46,015 nucleotides of DNA from positions 1 through 46,015 of the forward strand of contig CANPTH010000033.1 in assembly GCA_947576945.1 (NCBI GenBank), in the 5' to 3' direction. The translations under genes were made by a program, and so were the position numbers. Below are positions 16,208-26,700 of this stretch, piece after piece. Source of the stretch: an uncultured Lachnospiraceae bacterium. Its GTDB lineage: Bacteria; Bacillota; Clostridia; Lachnospirales; Lachnospiraceae. Below the pieces are notes generated by a model, which was given only the letters and a program-made list of their open reading frames with translations, had not been told where the DNA came from and made no database searches. Position 1 is the first letter of the stretch. Every line of letters starts with the position of its first letter.

Positions 16208-16288
16208 CCGTATTCTATTATTAGAAATAATTCCGGAAGAATCGGCTTACATAGATTCTTTGAAACGAACTTAAAGCGAGGTAGGCGC

Positions 16289-17827
16289 ATGTCAGATTAC
16301 ATTATTGAAATGAATCACATCACGAAGCGTTTTCCTGGTATCGTGGCGAACGATGACGTTTCGATCCAGATCCGAAAGGGTGAGATCTACGCGCTTCTTG
16401 GAGAAAACGGAGCCGGGAAGTCTACACTGATGAGTATGCTCTTCGGCATGTATGAACCTGACGAAGGTGAGATCATCATTCGCGGTGATAAAGTTAAAAT
16501 CCAGTCACCAAACCACGCAACAAAACTGAATATCGGCATGGTACATCAGCATTTCAAGCTGGTTAGCAACTACACGATTGCGGAAAATATCATTATGGGA
16601 ATGGAACCGGTGAAGAAAACGCTGGGACTTTTTCCTGCCGTAGACTTAAAGAAAGCCAACCAGGATATCCTGGAGCTTTCCCGCAAATTCGGGCTGGAAG
16701 TGGATCCCACCAAAGTGATCGAGCAGATCAACGTTTCCATGCAGCAGCGTGTCGAGATTCTCAAGATGCTTTACAGAGAAGCGGAAATCCTGATCTTTGA
16801 TGAGCCCACCGCCGTGCTGACACCCCAGGAGATCGAATTTCTTCTGGAGATCATCCGCAGTCTGCAAGGCGACGGCAAGACCATCATCCTGATCACACAT
16901 AAGCTGGAAGAGATCAAGAAGATCGCAGACCGCTGCGCTATTCTTTGCCGCGGAAAGCTGATTGATGTACTGGACGTAGCCACAACAGACACAAAGACCA
17001 TGGCCAATCTGATGGTGGGCCGGGAGGTCAGCTTTACGGTGGACAAGCCGGATCCCAAATTCGGCCGGGAAGTTCTGCGTGTAGAACATCTGACTGTAAA
17101 GAATGAAGATAAATATGAAGTCGTCAGGGATGTTACCTTTTCCGTCAGGGAAGGAGAGATCTTCGTTGTTGCCGGTGTATCCGGTAACGGTCAGATCGAA
17201 CTGGCCGATGCCATTGCCGGCCTGATGAAACCGTCAAATGGTACAATCACGCTGAATGGCGTGGATATCACTTCCTATTCTATCCGCAGACGGAATCTGG
17301 CCGGTATCTCCTATATACCCGAAGACCGCCACAACGTAGGGCTTGTAATGGACTTTACCCTGTCCGACAATCTGGCATTGAAAAGCTATTTCGAGGAGCC
17401 TTTTTCCCTGAAAGGCGTCGTACGTCCGGAAGAATTCACGAAATACGGCGACACTCTGATCGAGAAATATGACATCCGCAGCAGCCAGGGCAATGACACC
17501 ATTGTTCGTTCCATGAGCGGCGGTAACCAGCAGAAGGCTATCATTGCCCGGGAGATTGAACTGGACTCTCCCCTCACAATCTTTGTACAGCCAACGCGCG
17601 GCCTGGACATCGGCGCAATCGAGAATATCCACAAACAGATCGTGACCGAGCGTAACAAAGGCAAAGCCATCCTTCTGATCTCTCTGGAACTGGATGAAGT
17701 CATGAATCTGGCGGATACCATCGGCGTTATCTACAACGGTGCAATCCAGAAGATTGCCGACGCAAGAACATTGACGCCATCCGAAGTCGGTGAGTTCATG
17801 ATGGGAGTCGGCGGCAAACACGCATGA
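16289..17827 (+). CDS. Nucleoside-type ABC importer ATPase (two ABC domains)
   Basis: 512 residues with two fused ATPase domains, as in sugar (RbsA) and nucleoside (NupA/YufO) importers. Domain 1 has Walker A GENGAGKST (38-46) and Walker B LIFDEPTAVLTP; its signature is the divergent VSMQQRVEI. Domain 2 lacks the Walker lysine (GVSGNGQIE), has MSGGNQQK as signature and IFVQPTRGLD in Walker B, with Gln for the catalytic Glu. Both deviations are usual in this subfamily. It acts on the inner face of the membrane with the two permeases downstream. ATG at 16289 follows GAGGTAGG; the open frame extends upstream to 16049, but through hairpins and a terminator, so the longer form is rejected. Confidence 0.93.
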   Translation: MSDYIIEMNHITKRFPGIVANDDVSIQIRKGEIYALLGENGAGKSTLMSMLFGMYEPDEGEIIIRGDKVKIQSPNHATKLNIGMVHQHFKLVSNYTIAENIIMGMEPVKKTLGLFPAVDLKKANQDILELSRKFGLEVDPTKVIEQINVSMQQRVEILKMLYREAEILIFDEPTAVLTPQEIEFLLEIIRSLQGDGKTIILITHKLEEIKKIADRCAILCRGKLIDVLDVATTDTKTMANLMVGREVSFTVDKPDPKFGREVLRVEHLTVKNEDKYEVVRDVTFSVREGEIFVVAGVSGNGQIELADAIAGLMKPSNGTITLNGVDITSYSIRRRNLAGISYIPEDRHNVGLVMDFTLSDNLALKSYFEEPFSLKGVVRPEEFTKYGDTLIEKYDIRSSQGNDTIVRSMSGGNQQKAIIAREIELDSPLTIFVQPTRGLDIGAIENIHKQIVTERNKGKAILLISLELDEVMNLADTIGVIYNGAIQKIADARTLTPSEVGEFMMGVGGKHA

Positions 17828-17871
17828 GATAATTAATTCCGCAATACGTGGATGAAAGGTATAACAGAACG

Positions 17872-19002
17872 ATGAAAAATAAGAACAGCTTACTTCACAG
17901 ATTAATCTTACAGACCATCGGGCATGAGAAAAGACAGCACTACATGATCCCGATCTTTACGATCCTGCTCAGCCTGATCTTCGGTATTCTGGTGATCGCC
18001 CTTCTGGGAAAGAACCCCCTGCAGGCCTATTATAATCTGCTGCAGGGATCCGGGCTTGCACCGAAAGCTTCTTACGCCGGGCATAAAGGGATGATCACAG
18101 ACTTTACCAGCTTTCTGAACGCCCTGACGCCGATGCTTTTCGCGGCTCTGGCAGTCCTGATTGCCCTGAAAGCGGGCCTGTTCAATATCGGCGTGTCGGG
18201 ACAGATGCTGGCCGCAGGCTTTACAGCCACTGTTCTGATCGGCTATTCCGACCTTCCGGCAGTGATCGCCAAACCTTTAGTCGTCCTGATCGGGTTTATC
18301 ATCGGCGCCCTGGCCGGCGCTCTGGTGGGCTTTTTGAAGCATCGGTTCAACATCAACGAAGTGGTATCCACGATCATGTTTAACTATATTTTCCAGTATG
18401 TCATCAGTTTCCTCATCAACACGTTCTACGTGGATCCTGTTTCCCGGCAGTCCGCCAATGTGAAGCAGGCGGGCAGGCTGACGCTGGTAGATGTGGTCGT
18501 GGGAGATTATAAGATGGATATCCCGCTGGGCATTCTGGTCGCTGTGGCCGGTATCGCCGTTACGGCTTTTGTTCTGGGCAGGACTACACTGGGATTTGAA
18601 ATCAAGGCGGTGGGCAGCAGTATCCGCGCCGCAGAATATGCCGGCATCCGCGTAGGGCGCACAAGAGTCCTGGCCATGATGCTTTCCGGCGGTTTTGCCG
18701 GACTGGCCGGCGTCACCTACTATTTGGGTTATTTCGCTTCCATACAGCCGAAAGTATTAGTCAGCACAGGATACGATGCCATCGCTGTCGCACTGCTTGG
18801 CAACAGTTCTCCCATCGGTATCATTTTCTCTTCCTTCCTGATCACAGTGATCTCGAAGGGAAGCACTTATATGAGTTCTACTTCGGGTGTCCAGGCAGAG
18901 ATCGCTTCCGCAATCACCGGTATCATCCTGCTGTTTTCCGCCTGCGGCGCCTATGTAAAATATAAGGTTAACCGCTGGAAAGATATGAAGGAGGAAATGT
19001 AA
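17872..19002 (+). CDS. Nucleoside-type ABC importer permease 1 (NupB/YufP-like)
   Basis: About 376 residues with eight to ten hydrophobic segments, of the branched-chain-permease-like group (BPD_transp_2). The conserved EIKAVGSSIRAAEYAGI cytoplasmic loop contacts the ATPase. It lies 44 nt after the ATPase gene and overlaps the next permease gene by one base. The ATG at 17872 is preferred: AAAGG lies upstream at a slightly long distance, and the GTG at 17848 has no binding site. Together with the next gene it forms the membrane channel for the BMP-bound ligand. Confidence 0.92.
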   Translation: MKNKNSLLHRLILQTIGHEKRQHYMIPIFTILLSLIFGILVIALLGKNPLQAYYNLLQGSGLAPKASYAGHKGMITDFTSFLNALTPMLFAALAVLIALKAGLFNIGVSGQMLAAGFTATVLIGYSDLPAVIAKPLVVLIGFIIGALAGALVGFLKHRFNINEVVSTIMFNYIFQYVISFLINTFYVDPVSRQSANVKQAGRLTLVDVVVGDYKMDIPLGILVAVAGIAVTAFVLGRTTLGFEIKAVGSSIRAAEYAGIRVGRTRVLAMMLSGGFAGLAGVTYYLGYFASIQPKVLVSTGYDAIAVALLGNSSPIGIIFSSFLITVISKGSTYMSSTSGVQAEIASAITGIILLFSACGAYVKYKVNRWKDMKEEM

Positions 19003-19961
19003 TGAATACGATTATCATAGACGGCTTATCTTTCGCTCTGCCGCTCTTTATCATGGCCATCGGTGGAATCTACTGTGAGCGCAGCGGCATCACCAATCTG
19101 GCCATCGAGGGCCTGCAGGGATTCGGCGCCTTCTGCGGTGCATTGTTCGCAGTCTGTATCGCGCAGTACTTTGCCGGCAATTCCCCGGTACCTTTCTACC
19201 TTGCGATGCTGTTTGCTTTTCTTGGCGGCATGCTCTTCTCTCTGCTGCATGCCATGCTGTGCATCAGATTTAAGGCCAATCAGGTAATCAGCGGCGTCGT
19301 GATCAATATACTGGCCATGGCATTGACAGAATTTTTGACCAAACAGATCAATGCCAGTATTTTCGGCGCCGCTTCCAATAAATTTGTGCTGGGCGTATCC
19401 GCCCGTATCACCGTTCCTGTACTGTCGAAGATTCCTGTGCTGGGCGCTGTGTTTACAAACCTCTATCCCTTTGAGATCGTGATCGCCCTGATCGCCCTGA
19501 TCGCCTGGTATGTCCTGTATCAGACCCGGTTCGGCCTGCACCTGCGCGCCTGCGGCGACAATCCGCACGCTGTGGATGCCGCCGGTATCGAAGTGAGCAG
19601 AGTCCGGCTTGTGGCAGTCATGGCCTCCGGTGCACTTTCCGGATTAGGAGGCATCTGCTTTGCCTACTCGATTTCGGCCAACTTCTCTTCCAACATCTAC
19701 TCCGGTTACGGCTATCTGGCCATTGCCGCTCTGATCTTCGGCAACTGGAAGATCATGCCCACACTGGGCGCCTGCCTGCTGTTCGGTTTCGCCCGCTCCG
19801 GCGGCTATGAGCTGGTAAAATTCCTGGAAATGCCCAGCAGCTATCAGGATCTGGTAATGGTGCTGCCTTACGTTCTCACTCTGCTGATGCTGATCTTTTT
19901 CAGCAAGAAGAATCATGCACCGAAAGCACTGGGTGAAATCTACGATAAAGGAGCACGATAA
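19002..19961 (+). CDS. Nucleoside-type ABC importer permease 2 (NupC/YufQ-like)
   Basis: 319 residues, eight or more hydrophobic segments, second permease of the same family. RFGLHLRACGDNPHAVDAAG is the coupling loop to the ATPase. The ATG overlaps the stop of permease 1 (TAATG) behind GGAGG, so translation is coupled. It is the last gene of the operon, with a strong hairpin shortly downstream. No nucleoside-salvage enzyme is encoded next to it, so the exact ligand stays open. Confidence 0.92.
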   Translation: MNTIIIDGLSFALPLFIMAIGGIYCERSGITNLAIEGLQGFGAFCGALFAVCIAQYFAGNSPVPFYLAMLFAFLGGMLFSLLHAMLCIRFKANQVISGVVINILAMALTEFLTKQINASIFGAASNKFVLGVSARITVPVLSKIPVLGAVFTNLYPFEIVIALIALIAWYVLYQTRFGLHLRACGDNPHAVDAAGIEVSRVRLVAVMASGALSGLGGICFAYSISANFSSNIYSGYGYLAIAALIFGNWKIMPTLGACLLFGFARSGGYELVKFLEMPSSYQDLVMVLPYVLTLLMLIFFSKKNHAPKALGEIYDKGAR

Positions 19962-19973
19962 AAGGACGCATAT

Positions 19974-20023
19974 AAGAGGCAGCAGATCTGTAACCTGTTA
20001 CGGCTTACAATCTGCTGCCTCTT
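19974..20023 (+). terminator. Hairpin at the end of the BMP operon
   Basis: AAGAGGCAGCAGAT and ATCTGCTGCCTCTT form a perfect 14-bp stem around an inner GTAAC/GTTAC arm. The following sequence is pyrimidine-rich but not a clean T run. Confidence 0.7.
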
Positions 20024-20042
20024 CCATTCCTCTTTATCATAA

Positions 20043-20076
20043 CCCCTATTCCGAAGCGTCACAAATTCTAACGGAA
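20043..20076. repeat. Fragment of repeat B
   Basis: CCGAAGCGTCACAAATTCT (20051-20069) is identical to 19 nt of the second hairpin of repeat B copy 1, and the preceding ATTCCGAAGCG also matches the last hairpin. It lies between convergent genes, the BMP operon and the EEP gene, not before a start codon. Confidence 0.55.
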
Positions 20077-20149
20077 CCTGTTCAGTTTGTTGAACTATAG
20101 TAAACGAAATTTCTAATGTCGTTAACTATAATTGGAAACGCTTCCCACA

Positions 20150-21298
20150 TTATTGCAGCGTAAACTCCATGATCACCGGATCATGGTCCGAATATTGATA
20201 GCCGGCATCTATATGTCTGTAGGAACTCACCTTCACATTCTCCGAAACAATAAACCCATCCAGCGTCACCGTATAAGTTGTCGCTTCCCGATAAGGCTCA
20301 TCGGCGCTCCTGCAGGTGTTGTGAACGGTATCTTCCTCTGTGGCGGCATCATCATCTATCGCCATACGAAATCCCTCCGGCAGACTTTCTCTCGGAAACG
20401 GATATGCCCATTCCGGCGCGTTCTGTGAGGTCTCTGTTTTCAGATTGTGATTAAAGTCTCCGCCGCAGATCACATAATTGCCCTTCTGATAATCTGCCGT
20501 CATATCCTCATAGAGCATGGCCAGCTGGCCTGCACGGATCTCGTCGCTGCTGCCGTAAGCCGACATATGCATGTTATACAGACACAGCATTTTTCCGTCT
20601 TCGGACGCCTCTGCCGCCAGCGGAATCCTTGAGATCGAATAACACCGGTCGAGATCAACAAATTTGGAGAAAGACTCCGATATCGGCAGGCTCCTTCGTA
20701 TGGCATCCACAATCTCTCCCCTGGAATACGTCACAATGCCGGCCTTGTTCGCCCCATGCGGCTCCCAGGGCGGAAAGAACAGGAAGGGAGAATCATAATT
20801 CTGCGCGTAAGTATAATAACAGCCTTCCATAAACCGATTCAATAATTCCAACTCATCAATGTGGTAAGAGCGGGTACCGTCCCTGTCCACCTCCTGTACC
20901 AGTGCAAAATCCGGATTTTCTTCCTCTATCAAAACGCCTGCTCCGCATACCGCGGCAGTCACGCTGTCTGCATCCCTGCCCCAGGAGGACTTGCCTCCAT
21001 CCATGAAAAAGCTGTACTCCGGATGATAAGCGCCAAATCCAATATTGTATGTCATAATACGATAACACTGCCCTGTTGAATAACGCTTCTCTCCCCAGGA
21101 CATTACATCATCCGGCGATACCGTATTATCCTCCGCCACGGAACTTCCGTCAGAAGTCCCTGCCTCCACTCTGCCAATTTCCAGCGGCAGTTTATCCGGC
21201 AGCCTCTCATAAGCTGCAAAAACATAGATCACATAAATAATAAGCAGCAGAACCAGGAACAACACAACCGCTGCCAAGCACTTTAACACTTTTTTCAT
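20150..21298 (-). CDS. Endonuclease/exonuclease/phosphatase-family protein, membrane anchored
   Basis: 382 residues. One hydrophobic segment (about 8-30) anchors or exports the protein. The EEP fold follows with MTYNIGFG, LVQEVD (catalytic Glu), GGDFNHN and SDHDPV at the C-terminus; these are the conserved metal and catalytic positions. Family members cleave nucleic acids, phosphoinositides or sphingomyelin; the fold alone does not tell which. A surface location argues for an extracellular phosphodiester substrate. GGGAG lies 8 nt before the ATG. It is transcribed in the same direction as the trk genes, 92 nt downstream of trkA; co-transcription is possible. Confidence 0.85.
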   Translation of the reverse strand: MKKVLKCLAAVVLFLVLLLIIYVIYVFAAYERLPDKLPLEIGRVEAGTSDGSSVAEDNTVSPDDVMSWGEKRYSTGQCYRIMTYNIGFGAYHPEYSFFMDGGKSSWGRDADSVTAAVCGAGVLIEEENPDFALVQEVDRDGTRSYHIDELELLNRFMEGCYYTYAQNYDSPFLFFPPWEPHGANKAGIVTYSRGEIVDAIRRSLPISESFSKFVDLDRCYSISRIPLAAEASEDGKMLCLYNMHMSAYGSSDEIRAGQLAMLYEDMTADYQKGNYVICGGDFNHNLKTETSQNAPEWAYPFPRESLPEGFRMAIDDDAATEEDTVHNTCRSADEPYREATTYTVTLDGFIVSENVKVSSYRHIDAGYQYSDHDPVIMEFTLQ

Positions 21299-21390
21299 GC
21301 CATGACTCCCTCATCTTCACCACATAACAAGGCCTTATGGTAACTATAATCTGTCATTTCTCCATCATCTATGGAAAGAACCGCAGCCGC

Positions 21391-22038
21391 TCAGAGATGA
21401 AACACTCTCTGAATCTGCTTCATCGTCCCCAGGACTAATATAGTCTGCCTGGCTGTTATGCCTATATCCGGCGTAATCGTCAGGTTCATCCTGCCATTCT
21501 CTTTTAATCCCATAATATTAATACCGTATTTCTTGCGGACATCCAGTTCACCGATCGTCTTCCCGATCCAGTCCTGCGGAACCTGTACTTCAAAGATCGC
21601 ATGATCGTCATCCAGCTCTATATAATCAAAGATATGATCCGCACTGTAACGGATTGCAACCCAGTCAGCCAGCTGCTTCTCCGGATAGATAATCTCATCC
21701 GCCCCGTTCCGCAGGAGGAACTTCGCATGCACGTCACTGGCCGCTCTGGACACCACAAGCTTCGCGCCCAGCTCCTTGAGCAGTGACGTCGTTTCCAGGG
21801 AACTCTGAAAATCATCCCCGATGGCCACGATACAGAAGTCAAAATTCCGAATTCCCAGAGACGTAAGAAAATCCGGATTGGTACTGTCTCCAATCTGTGC
21901 ATTCGTGACAAATGGCAGAATCGCATCCACGCGGCCCTCTCTCCTGTCTACCGCCATTACCTGGTGGTTTAATGCATTCAGTTTCTCCGCGATATGCCAC
22001 CCGAATCGCCCCAGTCCTACTAATAAGATTGATTTCAT
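21391..22038 (-). CDS. TrkA/KtrA-family potassium uptake regulatory subunit
   Basis: 215 residues. An RCK N-terminal Rossmann domain (LVGLGRFGWHIAEKL, about 5-19, with the GxGxxG-like nucleotide loop and an acidic D at the end of strand 2, VMAVDR) is followed by an RCK C-terminal domain (about 135-215). It is a single-RCK subunit like KtrA/KtrC, which forms a cytoplasmic ring that gates the TrkH/KtrB channel in response to nucleotides and, in Firmicutes, often c-di-AMP. GGAGAGGAAG precedes the ATG at 22038. The frame runs further upstream into trkH, but that extension has no domain and is not used. Confidence 0.92.
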   Translation of the reverse strand: MKSILLVGLGRFGWHIAEKLNALNHQVMAVDRREGRVDAILPFVTNAQIGDSTNPDFLTSLGIRNFDFCIVAIGDDFQSSLETTSLLKELGAKLVVSRAASDVHAKFLLRNGADEIIYPEKQLADWVAIRYSADHIFDYIELDDDHAIFEVQVPQDWIGKTIGELDVRKKYGINIMGLKENGRMNLTITPDIGITARQTILVLGTMKQIQRVFHL

Positions 22039-22118
22039 ATAAACTTCCTCTCCTTTTATGAAACTATTCATGAACAACGCAGCAAAAGCGCTGCCCTGTC
22101 CTGCAGCCTGTCCCTGCT

Positions 22119-23468
22119 CTATCCCACCATGATCTTCTCCTGCGGGAATTCCGATACATACGGATGTTTCGTGGACAATGCCGCGTACACAATGGTCATC
22201 CCTCCCACGCGCCCTAAGAACATCAAAATAATCAGAACGATCTTCGATGCCACGCAAAGATCCGGTGTAATCCCCAGCGTAACTCCTACTGTCGCAATGG
22301 CGGAAGCCGCCTCAAACAACGCCGGCACGATGGGCATATTCTCTGCACAGCCAATAAAGATACCGCCGGCAAGAAACAGACTCAAATACAACACCAGCAC
22401 CGTCGCCGCATAATGAGCCGTATCATTGGGAATTCTCCGCCCGAAAATATGCGCGTTGGGCCTGCGCCTGAACACCGCGATGGCCGTTGCAAAAAGCACC
22501 GCAAAAGTAGTAACCTTCATACCGCCCGCCGTAGAACCAGGGGAACCTCCGATCAGCATCAGCAGGATCATAATCATCTGGCCGGACTGTGTCAGCTTCG
22601 TCAGATCCACCGTATTATAGCCCGCCGTACGGGTCGTAATCGACTGAAAAAAAGAAGCAAAGATCTTCTCTCCGGTTGTCATATCCACCCACGCAGGCTT
22701 TCCAAACTCCTGAAAATAGAAGTAAACTGCCGGCAGCACAATCAGCAGGCACGTTACGGACAACACCACTTTACTCTGCATACGATACCGGCGCAGATGC
22801 AGGCGGTTACGCTTCACATCATCCCATGTCAGAAATCCGATGCCGCCCACCACGATCAGCAGCATCACGATCACGTTCACGGCTGCACTGCCCGTGTAGG
22901 ATGTCAGAGACGAGTAAGGCTCCTTAATGCCCATCAGGTCAAATCCTGCATTGCAGAAAGAGGATATGGAATGAAACACCGCATACCAGATTCCTCTGCC
23001 AACGCCAAATTCCGGAATCATAACAGGAAGCAGCGCCAGGGCGCCGATCCCCTCTATGATCGCCACCATTCTCAGAATAAACCCTGTCATCCTGATGATG
23101 CCGCCCATCTGCGGGGCCGCGATCGCCTCCTGCATGGTGCTTCTCTGCATCAAGCCGATCTTACGCCCCGAAAGCCTGGTAATAAAGACTGCCACTGTGA
23201 CCACGCCCAGACCGCCGATCTGGATCAGGCCCAAGATCACCGTCTGTCCGAATGCAGACCAGTAAGTCGCCGTATCCTGCGTAATCAGGCCCGTTACGCA
23301 GGTTGCAGAAGTTGCCGTAAACAATGCATCCAGAAAGGTCGCCCTTCCTGCATCTGCTCTTGCAAACGGCAGCATCAGCAGTATCGTTCCAAGCGCGATC
23401 ACTCCCATAAACCCCAGCATGATAATCTGTGAGGAGGACAGCCGCCTTCTTTTCCATCTGTTCTTCAT
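22119..23468 (-). CDS. TrkH/KtrB-family potassium uptake channel subunit
   Basis: 449 residues with four repeated membrane-pore-membrane units. The selectivity-filter loops can be seen as TSATCVTGL, SSFCNAGFDL, TRTAGYNTVD and ATVGVTLGIT. The second is GFDL-like as in many Ktr proteins. It forms the K+ pore controlled by the TrkA-type subunit encoded 80 nt downstream. AAAGG lies 4 nt before the ATG. The leader (23469-23620) shows no c-di-AMP riboswitch that I can recognise, but has a small open frame. Confidence 0.92.
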   Translation of the reverse strand: MKNRWKRRRLSSSQIIMLGFMGVIALGTILLMLPFARADAGRATFLDALFTATSATCVTGLITQDTATYWSAFGQTVILGLIQIGGLGVVTVAVFITRLSGRKIGLMQRSTMQEAIAAPQMGGIIRMTGFILRMVAIIEGIGALALLPVMIPEFGVGRGIWYAVFHSISSFCNAGFDLMGIKEPYSSLTSYTGSAAVNVIVMLLIVVGGIGFLTWDDVKRNRLHLRRYRMQSKVVLSVTCLLIVLPAVYFYFQEFGKPAWVDMTTGEKIFASFFQSITTRTAGYNTVDLTKLTQSGQMIMILLMLIGGSPGSTAGGMKVTTFAVLFATAIAVFRRRPNAHIFGRRIPNDTAHYAATVLVLYLSLFLAGGIFIGCAENMPIVPALFEAASAIATVGVTLGITPDLCVASKIVLIILMFLGRVGGMTIVYAALSTKHPYVSEFPQEKIMVG

Positions 23469-23475
23469 GATCCTT

Positions 23476-23562
23476 TCAAACCCTCAATCTCTTCATTTCC
23501 TTCCGCAGCCTTCCGTATCCATGCCGCCCCGGCACACCCAAAACCAGCCGGTATCCGTCCAT
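23476..23562 (-). CDS. Possible 28-aa leader peptide upstream of trkH
   Basis: A 28-codon frame with an ATG, a GGAAGGA about 10 nt upstream, and a stop codon (TGA) directly before the trkH binding site (TGAAAGGATCATG). The product would be strongly basic (RLRKEMKRLRV at the end). Position and spacing fit a translationally coupled leader; chance is also possible at this length. Confidence 0.35.
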   Translation of the reverse strand: MDGYRLVLGVPGRHGYGRLRKEMKRLRV

Positions 23563-23704
23563 GAAGTATTGTTCCTTCCGAATATATTGCTTATAGTATA
23601 ATCCCTTTCTATAGATTACACATTATCTAAAATGATGTATCTGAACGTCTTTCCGGCAGAAAAATTGTACGATTCTTCTGCTTCTCCGATCACAGCGTTA
23701 TATC

Positions 23705-26700
23705 TCAGAGATGAATTTCCTCACCAAGTTTAAAGGAGTACAGAATCTTCTCCGTATCACGATACCGAGAAAACTGTTCCAAAGCCTCCGCATAATAGTC
23801 AAGCTGTACACGATATCGTTTAACCAGTTCCTCCGCACTCTCTACGGCATCCGTCTTATAATCCAACAGGACGTATCTGCCGTTTTCCTCAAAAAAGACA
23901 TCTATGATCCCCTGAATGAGCACCGTCTCTTCCTGCGGGAACTCGCTTCTCAACCGATTCGCCGGCAGCCCCAGGACAAAGGGCTGCTCCTTGTGCAGCC
24001 TCCCCGCCCGGGCAGCCTCCCCCATCCGCTTCGCCGCGTCACTCCTGAGAAAAGCCGCCACTTTCGGCAAAGAGACGACCGCATAGTATTCCTCCGACAG
24101 TCTTCCTTTCTGCCGCATCTCCTCGATCTGCTCCTGCAGTAAAGCATCTACAGCCGCCTGGCTGGCTATAACCGCATCGGTCAATCTTGTAAAATCAAAC
24201 AATTCCATTACTTTATGAAATGCACTTCCCCGCATGGAGCCGGTAACCTTCCCGTCCTTCTCCAGAAACCCGGGCAGATAGGGCGCCACCGTCTCTTCTG
24301 CGTACAGGTTAAACGAAAAATCCATTTCTTCCCGCATTCCGGCCATTTTTAATTCCGATACGGTTGTCTTTGTGTAGAGACTGCGCAGAGTTTCATAGGG
24401 ATAACCGGATACAAAACTGTCCGCCAAACGCTTCATGAGCAGCGGATTCACATCTTCGGACGGATCAGACAAGAGAAGTTCCCGCTTTCTGCTTTCCATC
24501 CGTACCGTCTCGTTCAGCTTCTCCTCCACGATCGCTTCCCAGTCATACAATTTCACCTGCATACTCATATCCTGCTCGTAAAAAGGGGCCTTCTGCGCCG
24601 GTTCCAGATCATACGCCCGATAGAAATCATCCATACATCTGTTTCGCGCCAGAGCCGCCATAAGCAGCTGCAGGAAACTCCCCTGATCCATCAGCACATC
24701 ATAAGGAAGCAGCCTGCTCTCCTTATGCATAAGCGGAATCAGGGATACCGCCAGCTTTTCCGGGGATCTTACAGTCCCCGTGAGAATCAGTTTTTCCTTC
24801 GCCCGGGTCATCGCCACATACAGGATCCGCATCTCCTCCGCCAGATTATCCGCCCGCATTTTTTCGGCTATTACATTACGGCGCAGATCCCTGCTTCGCA
24901 CACGTCTGTCCGGATCCACATAATCCACGCCGATTCCTGCGTCAAGATCCAGCACCAGATGAGCGCTTAAATCCCTGGTCTGAAATTTCTTTGCCAGTCC
25001 CGATACGAAGCAGACCGGAAACTCCAGCCCTTTACTCTTATGAATGCTCATGATCCTCACAACATCGGCATTCTCATCCTGCAGTCCTGCCTCCCCGTAA
25101 TCCACTTCATATTTCTCCAGCTGTTCCATATAACGCAGGAAATGATACAATCCGAAATAGCTGGTCTTCTCATAGTCGGCCGCCTTGACGAGCAGCATCT
25201 CCACATTGGCCCGGCGTTTGTTTCCCTCCGGTTTAACCGCCACATAATGCAGATATGCCGTCTCCCGCAGAATCGTCTGCAGAAGCTCCTGCACGGAAAG
25301 GCAGACCGCCAGCCTGCGGTAGCGGCTGACACAGGACAGAAAGGATCGTATCTTAGCCGTTATGCCGCCGTCCATGCCCAAAGACGCTTCACCGACAGGC
25401 TCCTCTCCGGCCTCCTCCACACTTTCCGTCCACGCCTGCAAAGCGTCAAACAGATACTTCTTCTTTGGATAAGATGCCCGAATCAGCGCGATCTCCTCTT
25501 CGGCAAAACCACCCAGATACGAATGCAGCACCCCATAAAGCGGAATATCCTGCAGCGGATTATCCAGAATCCGCAGGAAGTGCAATAATTCCTGTACCTC
25601 ACTGGCCGCAAAATATCCGGTCCGCGAAGTCATATACACCGGAATGCCTTCTTTCTCCAGCACCCGCTTAAAACTCTCGTCCCAGCCGGACATTGTGCGC
25701 AGCAGAATAACGATATCCCTGTAGGCAAGCCTGCGCAGCGTGCCGCTCTCCTTATCCGTCACCTGCAATTCCCGCATCAGTTCCTGAATCTTCGCCGCCA
25801 CACAGTACGCTTCCTGCTCTTTTGCCGTAAGCCGTTCCTCTTCGTCTCCCGGCCCCTCGAAAGAAGAAGATCCAAAACCCTGAAAGTCATCCGCCTGCTC
25901 CGACGCGTCGACCAGCAGCAGTTCCGTAACATTGGCTGCACGCGCTTCCTCTTTCTCCTGCACAGGATAATCCGCTCCCGGGTGCAGCGCTGCAAGGTCA
26001 TCGTACAGGATGCCGCCCACATCCTGTCCCATGATCTGCTCAAAGATCGTATTGACCGTATTGAGCACCTCCCGGCGGCTTCGGAAATTCCGGTGCAGAT
26101 CTATCTTCCGCGCCGTCCGCCTGCCCGCCTGCTCTTCCTGCCCGTAGGCCATATATTTCTCCAGAAAAAGCTCCGGCCGCGCCAGACGGAATTTATAAAT
26201 GCTCTGCTTCACATCCCCTACCATAAATCGATTGTATCTGCCCTCTTCCTCACCGGAAATACAGGACAGGATATATTCCTGCACAAGATTGCTGTCCTGG
26301 TACTCATCAATCAGGATCTCATGGAAATGGCTGCGGTATTCCAAAGCAGTTTCAGTCGGCGAACATTCTCCCTTTTCATCCTGCTTCACCAGGATCGACA
26401 GTGCAAAATGTTCAATGTCATCAAAATCCAGAATGTTCTTATCCCGCTTCTTCGCCTCAAAAACCTCCTTGAAGGCAAGCGTCAGATCCACCAGCGCACT
26501 GACCGCCCGTTGACAGACTGTCATCTGTTCCACAACCTGTTCTTTGCTCTTGAAAAAGTACTTTTTCTGCAGATCCCCCAACTGTTCCTTCACCGCCGTG
26601 CGGATTCCTTTCACCGCTTCACGCTTGCCAGCGGAAACCGTTTCATCCTTCTTCGACGGGAGCCTGCCAAATCTGACCGTCTCAAAAGCCGTATAGAGAA

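Noticed and set aside
16049..16288. N-terminal extension of the BMP-operon ATPase
   Set aside because: It would be translated from hairpins and a terminator; the ABC domain begins right after the ATG at 16289.
22039..22257. N-terminal extension of the TrkA protein
   Set aside because: It overlaps trkH, carries no domain, and the ATG at 22038 has a strong binding site.
22413..23432. Long open frame opposite trkH
   Set aside because: Antisense to a well-conserved channel gene; composition is rich in His, Arg and Gln, as expected from reverse reading.
23469..23620. c-di-AMP riboswitch before trkH
   Set aside because: I could not find the conserved GGGGG.CCC and GAAUC-type core segments in this leader.
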